Shown here in pieces: positions 8,497 through 17,400 of a stretch of 64,000 nt of DNA. The stretch is from Shimia thalassica (GTDB taxonomy: Bacteria > Pseudomonadota > Alphaproteobacteria > Rhodobacterales > Rhodobacteraceae): positions 1,860,001 to 1,924,000 of the forward strand of contig NZ_CYTW01000001.1 in assembly GCF_001458215.1 (NCBI RefSeq). Reading direction: 5' to 3'. A program made the position numbers and the translations under genes. The stretch's first letter is position 1. The number at the start of each line of letters is the position of its first letter. Under the pieces are notes generated by a model, which saw only the letters and a program-made list of their open reading frames with translations, did no database searches and was not told the DNA's origin.

Positions 8497-10416
8497 ATGT
8501 CGTCTTGGGAGGACGCAGGATTGGACGGAGACGTAGGTAAAGACCCAGAGCCCGCAAAGGCCGCTGGTAAAGCATCAGCCATCGTTGATCGGGCGCTTTG
8601 GTCATACCTGACACCAGATGCACAATTGGATGAATTCACAGGCGCCTGGTTGGCGTTGCTGTGCCAATTCGTGGGCGGCGTAAAAGTCGCCACGCTGGTG
8701 ATGCCATCGCCTGACACGTCAAAATTCGTGCCGGTTGCGATCTGGCCAGAGAACGGCGACATGGACGAGGCGCTCACCTCGACTGTCGAGCGCGCGATGT
8801 CGGAAAAACAGGGCGTGCTGCGCGAAGTTTCGATAGAATCCGGCGAGGTGTGTCTGGCCTATCCCTATGTTCTTGACGATCGTTTGCTGGGCGTTGTTGC
8901 CCTGCACCTGTCGAAAGGGGGCGAGGTCGAGACACGACGCATCATGCGGCATCTGCAATGGGCCGCTGGGTGGATCGAATTGCTTGAGCGGCGCGATGCC
9001 TTGAGTGTGGCCGAACGCGAACGCGATCAGGGGCGCGTAGCACTTGATGTGCTGGTGGCGATGCTTGAAAAACGCGATCACAAATCGGCCTCGATTGCAG
9101 TGGCGACCAGCACAGCGGCGTTTCTGGGGTTGGAGCGCGTCAGCATCGGTTTGGTGAAAAGGCGCGGTATCAAGATCACGGCGCTGTCGCATTCCGCCGA
9201 AGTGGGCACCCAGTTGCAACTCAGTCAGGCCCTCAAACAGGCCATGCTGGAGACTTTGGATCAGGCGGCGCCCATCTTGCGCAGTGTCACACCAGAGAAC
9301 GACGACGCAGAAGACCCCTATGTGTCTCGGGCCCATGATGCGTTGATCCGGGGCCACGGAGCGATGTCAGTTTTCACGCTGCCGCTGTATGACGCCAACG
9401 ATCAGGTCGTTGGCGCTATGACCTTTGAACATCGCGATGCAAATGGCCTCACCGAGGACAAACGCAATCTGGCGCGCGGGATCGCGGCGCTGGTTGGGCC
9501 GATCCTTCAACAAAAACGCAAGAACGACAGGGCGTGGCCCGTTCGGGCCCTGCAATGGGTTGGCGGGCTTGCAGGGGCCTTGCTCGGGCCTGCGCGGATT
9601 GGCCTAAAACTGTTTGTTCTTGTTGTTGTTGCTGTGGGCTTTTTCTTGTCGCGGGCAACCACGGAATTTCAAATACCCGCAGACGCCAAGCTGGAAGGCG
9701 TTGTGCAACGCGTGATTTCCGCGCCTTTTGATGGCTATCTCGTTGATCAGGCCGTGCGCCCCGGTGACCGTGTGCAAACCGGAGACGTTCTGGCGCAGAT
9801 TGATGATCAGGATTTGAGACTGCAACTTTTGGCGGTCGAATCCGAACTCGCCGAGCGCCAGATCGAGCTGAATGCGGCGGTGGCAGGGGCGCGGCGCACC
9901 GATCAGGCCCTGTTAAATGCGCAAATTCGGCAGGTTCTGGCGCAGCGGGATCTGCTTGAAACTCAGCTGTCACGAACCGTCCTGAGGGCGCCGTTTGATG
10001 GTGTCGTGGTGTCCGGCGACCGCAGCCAACAATTGGGGTCCGCTGTCGCACGTGGTGAAGAGCTGTTTGTTGTCGCCCCCTTGGGTGCCTACCGACTGCG
10101 TCTTTTGGTGGATGAAAGAGACATCGCGGAACTGGCCAAAGGACAGGTGGGCGAGGTCCGTTTTTCCGCGCAACCAGACGAGGAATACGGATTTTCCGTT
10201 CAGCGCATTCTGTCGGTTGCGGATGTCAGCGCCGGGGCCAATCGTTTTGGTGTCGAGGCTCGGATGCAAGCATTGGAGGGCGAAAACCAGGGGCTGCTGT
10301 TGCCGGGAATGGAAGGCGTCGCGCGCGTCACGATTGATACCCGCCTTTTGGTGGATGTCTGGACACGGGATGCCCTGAACTGGTTCAAACTCGCGCTGTG
10401 GCGCTGGATGCCATAA
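8497..10416 (+). CDS. Membrane-fusion protein (HlyD family) with tandem N-terminal GAF-like domains
   Basis: This protein has up to 639 residues. Residues about 35-145 and 185-335 look like two GAF-type domains (e.g. AYPYVLDDRLLGVVALHLS and TLPLYDANDQVVGAMTFEHR), joined by a charged helix near 160-185. One transmembrane helix (about 370-387) follows, then an HlyD-type periplasmic adaptor: lipoyl-like halves at about 400-440 and 500-540, a short coiled-coil hairpin, and a beta-barrel. The orientation implies cytoplasmic GAF domains and a periplasmic adaptor, an unusual pairing. TTG 8521 (strong ribosome site) may be the true start, giving 631 residues. It is the first gene of a tight three-gene set, with the next ATG directly after its stop. 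I infer that it is the adaptor of a transporter for the giant protein, possibly gated by a ligand. Confidence 0.82.
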   Translation: MSSWEDAGLDGDVGKDPEPAKAAGKASAIVDRALWSYLTPDAQLDEFTGAWLALLCQFVGGVKVATLVMPSPDTSKFVPVAIWPENGDMDEALTSTVERAMSEKQGVLREVSIESGEVCLAYPYVLDDRLLGVVALHLSKGGEVETRRIMRHLQWAAGWIELLERRDALSVAERERDQGRVALDVLVAMLEKRDHKSASIAVATSTAAFLGLERVSIGLVKRRGIKITALSHSAEVGTQLQLSQALKQAMLETLDQAAPILRSVTPENDDAEDPYVSRAHDALIRGHGAMSVFTLPLYDANDQVVGAMTFEHRDANGLTEDKRNLARGIAALVGPILQQKRKNDRAWPVRALQWVGGLAGALLGPARIGLKLFVLVVVAVGFFLSRATTEFQIPADAKLEGVVQRVISAPFDGYLVDQAVRPGDRVQTGDVLAQIDDQDLRLQLLAVESELAERQIELNAAVAGARRTDQALLNAQIRQVLAQRDLLETQLSRTVLRAPFDGVVVSGDRSQQLGSAVARGEELFVVAPLGAYRLRLLVDERDIAELAKGQVGEVRFSAQPDEEYGFSVQRILSVADVSAGANRFGVEARMQALEGENQGLLLPGMEGVARVTIDTRLLVDVWTRDALNWFKLALWRWMP

Positions 10417-12570
10417 ATGGCGACACCAGCCTCCAATCCCTTTTCTTCGGTCTGGCCACGGGTGGCCTTGCTCAAGCCGGCTTTGCGGCCCCATGCCGAG
10501 TTGTACCGCCAGTTCTTTCGGGGCGGGCTTTGGTATATTGTCGAGGACCGTGCCAGCGGCAGGTTCTTCCGGTTTTCACCCGAAGCCTATTCCATCATCG
10601 GCTTGATGGACGGACATCGCACTCTGGCCGAGATTTACCGCATTTGCGAAACGAAACTGGGAGAGTCGCTGCCGTCACAAGACGAGATCGTTCAGCTTTT
10701 GTCGCAGCTTTATCTGGCCGGTGTCCTGACCAGCGATGCGGTGCCTGATCTTGAGGAAATCGGCGAGCGCTCTCAATCCACTGCGCGTCGCAAGTTGATG
10801 CAATCGTTCAAAAATCCGCTGGGCATCCGTATCCCGCTGTTCCCGATTGACGGATTTGTTTCGACGTTGATGCCACTGGTGCGTCCATTGTTCACGTGGG
10901 TGGGCTTTTTCGCATGGCTTTGCCTTGTTGTGGCGGGTGTCGTGTCCGCCGGTATCCATTGGCAAGAGGTGACCACGGATGTGACCGACAGGGTTCTGTC
11001 GGCTCAGGGGCTGGCGTTGTTGCTGATTGCCTATCCTCTGGTCAAAACGCTGCACGAATTGGGCCACGGGTTTGCTGTCAAACATTGGGGCGGCACGGTG
11101 CGCGAAGTTGGTATCATGTTGTTGGTGTTTGTTCCCGTGCCATATGTCGATGCGTCAGCCGCCACCGGTTTCCCCTCAAAACGCCAACGCATTGTTGTCA
11201 GTGCTGCGGGTGTGATGGTCGAACTGGCCCTGGCCGCCATTGCCATGCTGGCGTACCCCGAGATGCAGCCCGGACCCCTGCGGGCCTTGGCCTTTAACGT
11301 GATGTTGATTGGCGGTGTTTCGACACTTTTGTTTAACGGAAACCCGCTGTTGAGGTTTGACGGGTACTATGTGTTTTCCGACCTGATCGAAATTCCGAAC
11401 CTTGGACAACGCTCCAAGACCTATCTCAGCTATCTGGTAAAGCGGTATCTTTTCGGGTTGCCGCATGTCTCGTCACCGGTCAGCGCCCCCGGAGAGAAAA
11501 AGTGGCTTGCCGGATATGCCATCGCGGCTTTCCTCTATCGGATCGTTGTGATGATCGGGATTTCCTTGCTGGTCGCGGGAAAGTTCTTTTTCATCGGCAT
11601 CGGGCTTGCGATCTGGGCCGTGTTTATGTTGATCGGGATGCCGATTGTGAAGTCTCTGAAGTACCTTTTGGGTGCGTCCGAGCTTGAAAATCGGCGTGGG
11701 CGTGCGCTGATCGCAAGTGCCTTTTTGGCTGCGCTTATCATTGGTCCGATTGTCGCTTTTCCTGTTCCGGATGCAACTCTGGCCCAAGGGGTGGTCTGGG
11801 TGCCGGGGGAAACGCGGGTTGTTGCGCAAACGGACGGTTGGCTGCGCGAGATGGGCACCGAAGCCCGCGACATCCCCAACAGCGGTGCCGAGCTCGGCCA
11901 GTTGGAAAACCCCATCATCGATGCGCGTGAGGCCATGGTGCAGGCGCAGCTTGACGAGTCCGGTATTCGCCTTGCGTCGAGTGCGGCGGGGCGGCCCGTT
12001 CAGATCGAAATCGAAGAAGCACGCATGAACCTGTCACGGGGCGAGCTTGACAGGATATCCCAACGCCGCGACGGTCTGGTTGTTCGCGCCCCTCAAGCAG
12101 GGCGGTTTGAGCCATTGATCGAGGGCGATTTGCAAGGCCGCTTTGTGCGCAAGGGGGCTTTGTTGGGATATGTCCTGCGTTCGGACACCTTTTTGATCCG
12201 CACCGTCGTGCCGCAAACACAGATTGACCTTGTCAACGCGCGCACCTCGTCGATTTCGGTGCGTCTTTCGTCCTCTCTTGATCGCGTCTCTGAGGGCCAC
12301 ATCGTCGCGCAGACTCCAAGTGCCACCTATCAACTGCCGAGCGCGGCGTTGGGCACGGTCGGGGGTGGTCCCATTCTGAGCGACCCCGGGTACGATGGTA
12401 CGCGCGCACTTGAGAGCGTGTTTGTGGTGGATATCGCCGTCGATCGTGCGGAACCGGTTCAGTTCTATAACGAAAGAGTGCACGTGCGGTTTGATCATGG
12501 CACCGCCTCGTTGGCGACGCAGGGTTGGCGGATCGTCCGGCAGGTCTTTTTGGATCGTTTCGGGTTCTAG
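10417..12570 (+). CDS. PqqD-like / M50 metalloprotease / HlyD-like fusion membrane protein
   Basis: This 717-residue protein starts with a PqqD-like peptide-binding domain (about residues 25-110, e.g. GLWYIVEDRASGRFFRFSPE). A membrane region follows with the zinc protease motif HELGH at 213-217 and the second M50 motif NPLLRFDGYY with Asp315 as the likely third metal ligand. More transmembrane helices run to about 450. The C-terminus (about 455-710) resembles a periplasmic HlyD adaptor with lipoyl-type halves. M50 proteins with this layout are annotated as putative peptide zinc metalloproteases. PqqD domains bind leader peptides of ribosomal peptides, so I infer that this protein recognises, and perhaps cleaves, the N-terminal signal of the giant protein. 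The ATG abuts the previous stop, and the stop is 7 bases before the SecA-like gene. Confidence 0.85.
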   Translation: MATPASNPFSSVWPRVALLKPALRPHAELYRQFFRGGLWYIVEDRASGRFFRFSPEAYSIIGLMDGHRTLAEIYRICETKLGESLPSQDEIVQLLSQLYLAGVLTSDAVPDLEEIGERSQSTARRKLMQSFKNPLGIRIPLFPIDGFVSTLMPLVRPLFTWVGFFAWLCLVVAGVVSAGIHWQEVTTDVTDRVLSAQGLALLLIAYPLVKTLHELGHGFAVKHWGGTVREVGIMLLVFVPVPYVDASAATGFPSKRQRIVVSAAGVMVELALAAIAMLAYPEMQPGPLRALAFNVMLIGGVSTLLFNGNPLLRFDGYYVFSDLIEIPNLGQRSKTYLSYLVKRYLFGLPHVSSPVSAPGEKKWLAGYAIAAFLYRIVVMIGISLLVAGKFFFIGIGLAIWAVFMLIGMPIVKSLKYLLGASELENRRGRALIASAFLAALIIGPIVAFPVPDATLAQGVVWVPGETRVVAQTDGWLREMGTEARDIPNSGAELGQLENPIIDAREAMVQAQLDESGIRLASSAAGRPVQIEIEEARMNLSRGELDRISQRRDGLVVRAPQAGRFEPLIEGDLQGRFVRKGALLGYVLRSDTFLIRTVVPQTQIDLVNARTSSISVRLSSSLDRVSEGHIVAQTPSATYQLPSAALGTVGGGPILSDPGYDGTRALESVFVVDIAVDRAEPVQFYNERVHVRFDHGTASLATQGWRIVRQVFLDRFGF

Positions 12571-12577
12571 GCGGATC

Positions 12578-14284
12578 ATGGAGCAGCAGACACGCGACCT
12601 CTGGAAAACCCCACTCGATATTCGGGCCTATCGTCTCTGGACGTCGGTCTGGCCTGTCTGGAGACCTTTTGCGGTGGCTGGTTTGTGGCGGGTGGCCATT
12701 GCGGCCCGCGTCAGAAAACCTTCGGCGGTTGCTAGCAAATCGAAAAGTGAAATCGAACGGTTTTCAAACGCACTGGGGGCGATGGGGCGTCCCGTTGCGA
12801 TGTCGTGCCTTGTGCGCGCCATTGCCGTATCGCGTGGATGGATCATCGCAGAGCCTGTTGAACAACGCCGCAAAGATATCCTTTTGTTGGCCGCTCTCAG
12901 TGCCGCTCAACGCCCAGAAGGGGTTCGCATTGCCGTGTCCTACGCCCGAAATCTGGAGCGGACACAGGCCGAAATGGCCCCATGTTTTGAACGGATCGGG
13001 CTGTCGCTCGTGGAGATGGGACCACAAGGCGAAGTGCCCGATGCCCCAAATAATCGGGCCGTGATTTCCAGTTTGCGCAACCTCTGCAACACAAGCCTTC
13101 GTGACCAAATTCAATTGGGCGAACCTGCCTCCGGACTTCGGCTTGCCACCCGTGATTTGCGCGGCAAAGTGCCATCACCCCGCCCATGGGCACCTGCGCC
13201 GTCCGTTTTGGTGATGGATGCCGACCGGGGGTTGTTGGATGATGCCGCAACCGCGTTGTCCGCTGGTGGTGCCTTGGATGATTTGTTCACCGCCACAGAG
13301 GCCCGAAGTGCCATCCAGATTGCCCAAAAACTCGATGTTGAACGGGACTATAAGGCAGACCCGTCAAGAAAGGCACTCGGGCTAACCGCATTGGGACGAA
13401 AACGTCTGGCGGAGATGAAGGCGGCCGGCGAATTGCAGGGCTTGCCCGAAGACGAGGCGCGGCGCAACTATCTTGTGGTTCTGGCCTTGACGGTCTTTTC
13501 TGAACTCGAAAGGGGTCGCGACTATATTGTTGAAAATCAACAGGTTGTTTTGATCAATCCTGAAACCCGCCAGCCGGAACCCGGACGCAACTGGGGCAGC
13601 GGCGTGCGCCAGATGGTCGAAGTACGGGAAGGTCTCAGGATGAGTCAGGTTCAAAGAACTATGGCGCAAATGAGCATCCCCGCTGCTTTGGGCCAGTTTT
13701 CGTCAATCGGGGGAACGGCTGTTGCTTTTGAGGGCGCAGCACGCGAATTGCACAGGCAGTATCATGCCCCTGTCTGGCCAGGAACAGCGCCCCGCAATCC
13801 GGGCAAGATCCACGTTTTTCCGACAGATCAAAAGCGCGATTTACAGATTGCTGATCTGGCGTCAAACGGGGCGATCCTGATCTCGGATTCAGGAGGTCTG
13901 GACGGGGCAATCGGGGTCGAATCCGCGCTTGCCGGACAGGGGGGCATTCAGGAACGGCTAGAGCTGAATTCCAAGCCCGTTTTGGTGCTGTGTGACGTCC
14001 CGATTTCGCCCCGTATTCCGGTTGCTTTGTCGCAGCTGAACGCGGGCGCAGAGGTGTGCCAATACCTGTCTCTTGAGGACCCTTTTCTGAGGGCAGGTGT
14101 GCGGATATTCGTCCTCAGAAAGTGCTGGAATTTCCTGCCATTCCGTCAATATTTAACCCGTAGAATTATTGAGTTTCGCCAAGGAAAAATGGCCGCGAAA
14201 TCAGCGGGCATTCGGTACAACGTCGTTGACGTCGAATCGCGCCGGAAACGACTTTTGGCTTTTGCCGGTCAGACCAGTAAATAA
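12578..14284 (+). CDS. SecA-like protein with degenerate ATPase motifs
   Basis: This 568-residue protein starts at ATG 12578, 7 bases after the previous stop; the frame is open further upstream, but that part overlaps the preceding gene. It aligns by eye with SecA along its length. RIAVSYARNLERTQAEMAP sits where SecA has VTVNDYLA..D.., and VLVMDADRGLLDDA matches the IVDEVDSILIDEA segment. From residue 315 DYIVENQQVVLINPETRQPE and PGRNWGSGVRQMVEVREGL match the SecA preprotein cross-linking region, FSSIGGTA matches KLAGMTGTA, and YLSLEDPFLR matches the NBD2 YLSLEDxLMR. The Walker A GxGKT and the VDE acidic pair are absent, so ATP hydrolysis is doubtful. I infer a specialised targeting or docking factor for the giant protein. 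NCBI-type pipelines may call it SecA or hypothetical. Confidence 0.75.
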   Translation: MEQQTRDLWKTPLDIRAYRLWTSVWPVWRPFAVAGLWRVAIAARVRKPSAVASKSKSEIERFSNALGAMGRPVAMSCLVRAIAVSRGWIIAEPVEQRRKDILLLAALSAAQRPEGVRIAVSYARNLERTQAEMAPCFERIGLSLVEMGPQGEVPDAPNNRAVISSLRNLCNTSLRDQIQLGEPASGLRLATRDLRGKVPSPRPWAPAPSVLVMDADRGLLDDAATALSAGGALDDLFTATEARSAIQIAQKLDVERDYKADPSRKALGLTALGRKRLAEMKAAGELQGLPEDEARRNYLVVLALTVFSELERGRDYIVENQQVVLINPETRQPEPGRNWGSGVRQMVEVREGLRMSQVQRTMAQMSIPAALGQFSSIGGTAVAFEGAARELHRQYHAPVWPGTAPRNPGKIHVFPTDQKRDLQIADLASNGAILISDSGGLDGAIGVESALAGQGGIQERLELNSKPVLVLCDVPISPRIPVALSQLNAGAEVCQYLSLEDPFLRAGVRIFVLRKCWNFLPFRQYLTRRIIEFRQGKMAAKSAGIRYNVVDVESRRKRLLAFAGQTSK

Positions 14285-14435
14285 AAATTGGTTTCTAACG
14301 TCATAAAATAGTGAGGAAAAACACCGTTTCCGTAAAAGATTATGTTATCCGCACCTTTTATGCGATGATCGAAAGATTGTTAGTTCGAGTTCCCACACAG
14401 TCTTACGATTTTCATTTCAGCTTTGAGGTCCGCAA
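14285..14435 (+). other. AT-rich leader of the giant gene
   Basis: This 151-base stretch is clearly more AT-rich than its surroundings and separates the SecA-like gene from the giant gene. A ribosome-site-like gaggt lies just before ATG 14436. No convincing -35/-10 pair or terminator hairpin was found, so the giant gene could be cotranscribed with the cassette or have its own promoter here. Confidence 0.35.
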
Positions 14436-17400
14436 ATGGCTTTTCCGTTCGGCGCAGGCGACAGAATTCGACCCGATACTTCGAAAAAATCGAAGCGTCG
14501 AAGCTATACGACTGCGGTTCGCGAATTGCTTGCGCGGGTCCACGAGAAACGGCGCTCTGAAAGGGGCGCACGCCGCCTTCTGAATATCGAAGCGATGGAG
14601 CCGCGCATTCTTTTGGCGGCGGACCCGATTTTTGCCTACACTTTAGGCGATGCAGGGGACTACACGCTCGACCTTAATCACGACACGGACGCAGACCTGT
14701 ATCAGGTCCGTATTCTTGAGGATGAATCCGGTCTTGTTGTCGCCAGCAGCGAGATGGAAGGGCTGGTCAACATCAACATCACGGGCAGTGGTGACAATGA
14801 TGTCCTGACCGTCGATTTCATGTTCCGTCCGGATCCGGCCTTTGCAATCAATTTCGATGGCGGTGACGGTGAAGACCAGCTGATCCTCGAGGGGCCACGC
14901 TTTTCAACCGTGACCTATGATCTTGGCGATGACGGTTCCGGCACAATCACCCAGACCCACGACACCGAAGACCATATCCGCACCTTCGTCGATGTTGAAA
15001 ACGTCACCGACCTGACCTCGGCGGACGAACGGATTATCAATGATGACGTGGCAGGCCGTGGTGGTGTGGTCACCATCAGCGATGATGACACCGAAGCAAA
15101 CGGCGTGTCACGTGTCGAGATGGGACCTGCCGGAACTCTGACCACCCTTGATTTCATCAAATCAAACGGCGGCGGGGATTATGACAACGGGGTGATCACC
15201 TTTAACCTGGGTGATGGCGATGACCAGATCCGCTATGAAGGTATCGATGCGCAGCTTTATCAGGCCGCTACCGATCTTGACGGTGCTGGCAATCCAGATG
15301 TGATCATCACCATTGATGGCGGTGACGGAAATGACGAAATCTTTGGTCCGCAAAAGGACATTACCTGGCGGATAACGGACGAAAACCGTGGTCATGTCGA
15401 AGGATCATTTTTCCAGAACATCGAGACCCTGACCGGCGCAGAAGGCAACGAAGATACATTCTATTTCGAGTTTACCAGCGGTCTTGGGGATCCGGGTGAA
15501 CTGATTGATCGTCCGGGAAGTTTTGACGGGACAATCAACGGTGGAGCAGGCGGAAAGGATACGATTGTTCAGCAGAACGCCATCTTTAGTGGTGCTGCGA
15601 CATCAGCCTCGGGCACGGCCACAATCAACCTGCACACATTCAATTACACTGGTTTGGAACCTGCGATTACAATCGGCGGCACGATCGGCGGCGATGACCT
15701 TACGCTTCAGGCGGCCGCATCTGCCGGACGGTTCGAACTGGTCACGGAAGGTGGCGCACAATACGGCGGCGGTGATTTCGCAAGTGGCGCGCCCCTTGTG
15801 ATCAACCTTGGTTTTGGCGACGACACTTTCCGTCTTGGGCTTGGGCTTGAAAACTGGGCCGGTGGTCTCACGGTGCGCGGTGATTTCGGCTCGGACCTGA
15901 TCGAGATGAATGAAAACCTGTCGACCGATGGCGGCGACATTACCATGGACGCCGAGTTGATCGTCGTGGGCAACGGGGCAATCATAGACTCTCGCGTGAC
16001 CTCTCTTTTGACTGCGGTCAGCCATGGCGACATCACGCTGATGGGGGGCGGAAGCTCGGTGTCCGGAACGCGGTTTGCGGGCGCATTTTCGGGTCAGAAC
16101 CCGTTCTCTGATCCCGATGAAATACTGGAAGGTGCCGGTATCGCGGTTGGCGGCGGTGCCCAGCTTTTGGCGGCTGAACCTCAAGGCACGGTTGGGGGCA
16201 TTTCTGGTGGCGCGGTGTCCATCACAGTGGATGCCGGATTTTCTCTTGATGCACTGGCCTTTACACCGGTTCTGAATGAAAAAGTTGCGGCGGCATTTAT
16301 CGAAATCGGCGACGTCGTCATCCGCGGTGGCACCGTGGACATTTCGGCCACCGCAGACTCTGGCAAAGCGGTCGAGATTGAAATCGATGTGGATGCTCTT
16401 TTGGGCCTGCCCGATGATGAATCCACCGATGGCGAAGTGGAAGACGGCGATATCCCGTTGGTTGTTGGCGGCATTCAGCTCGCCGCGTCCGAATTAGAGG
16501 GCGCCATTCAAGAACAAATCGACGATTTCCCGCTGCTTGGGGCCTTTGCGACCAAAATCCCCGTGCATCTTGTACGTTCGGTTGCAATTGCGCAGGTCAA
16601 CATCCTGTCGGGGGCGTTCATCTGGGCAGAAGACACGCTTGATATCGCGTCCGAGGCAACATCGATCCTCGAATTTACCAATCCGGGTCTGAATATCGGA
16701 TTTACCTTTGGCGAGTCCGATGCGACGGCCAGAACAAGTGTGGCAAGCGGCGTTACCCTTGTTGCCGGTGGTGACGTTACCGTTGAATCGCGCAGCACAA
16801 ACACGATTGATGTCACGACAAATATCGTTTCGGGCCTTGTTGTTGCGAAGAAGAAAAAGACCTCTTCCAATGCGCCCCGCGGGTTCAAACGCGTCAAAGG
16901 CCCTGCCATCGCCATGACACTGGGCGATGCGACAACGCTGGCCCAGACGGACATCGCAGAAGGGGCGTTGATCACCGGCTTCAATGTCACCATCGACAGC
17001 AACACCTCAACAGAGCAATCGGTCAGCACCAAAACCCGTATTGTGCAACCACAGGCCAATCAGGGCGAAGCGGTATCGATCACGCTGGCCTTCTTGGACA
17101 ACACCGCATCAACTCAGGTTGCCGGTTCTTTGACAGCGACCGAAGACGTCACGGTTAGCGCCGAAGCCATCAATGCCGAAACAATCCTTGGCTCCAAAGC
17201 CACAACCAAGTCCAAGCCTTCACTGGCTGATCAAAGCCCACAACAGGCCGCCCAGCAACGGTTGATGGCGAACGCCGGCAGTGCGGCCGGAAAATGGGGC
17301 GGGCCAGGGGCCTTTGGTCTCTCTGCAGCTGTCCTTGTGTCTGAAAACAGGTTGCTGGCCGAAGCGCTTATTCTGGATGGGGGCGCGGTCGATGCCGGTG

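Noticed and set aside
12395-12577. Upstream extension of the SecA-like frame
   Set aside because: It overlaps the end of the M50 gene; ATG 12578 is adjacent to that stop and the homology begins after it.
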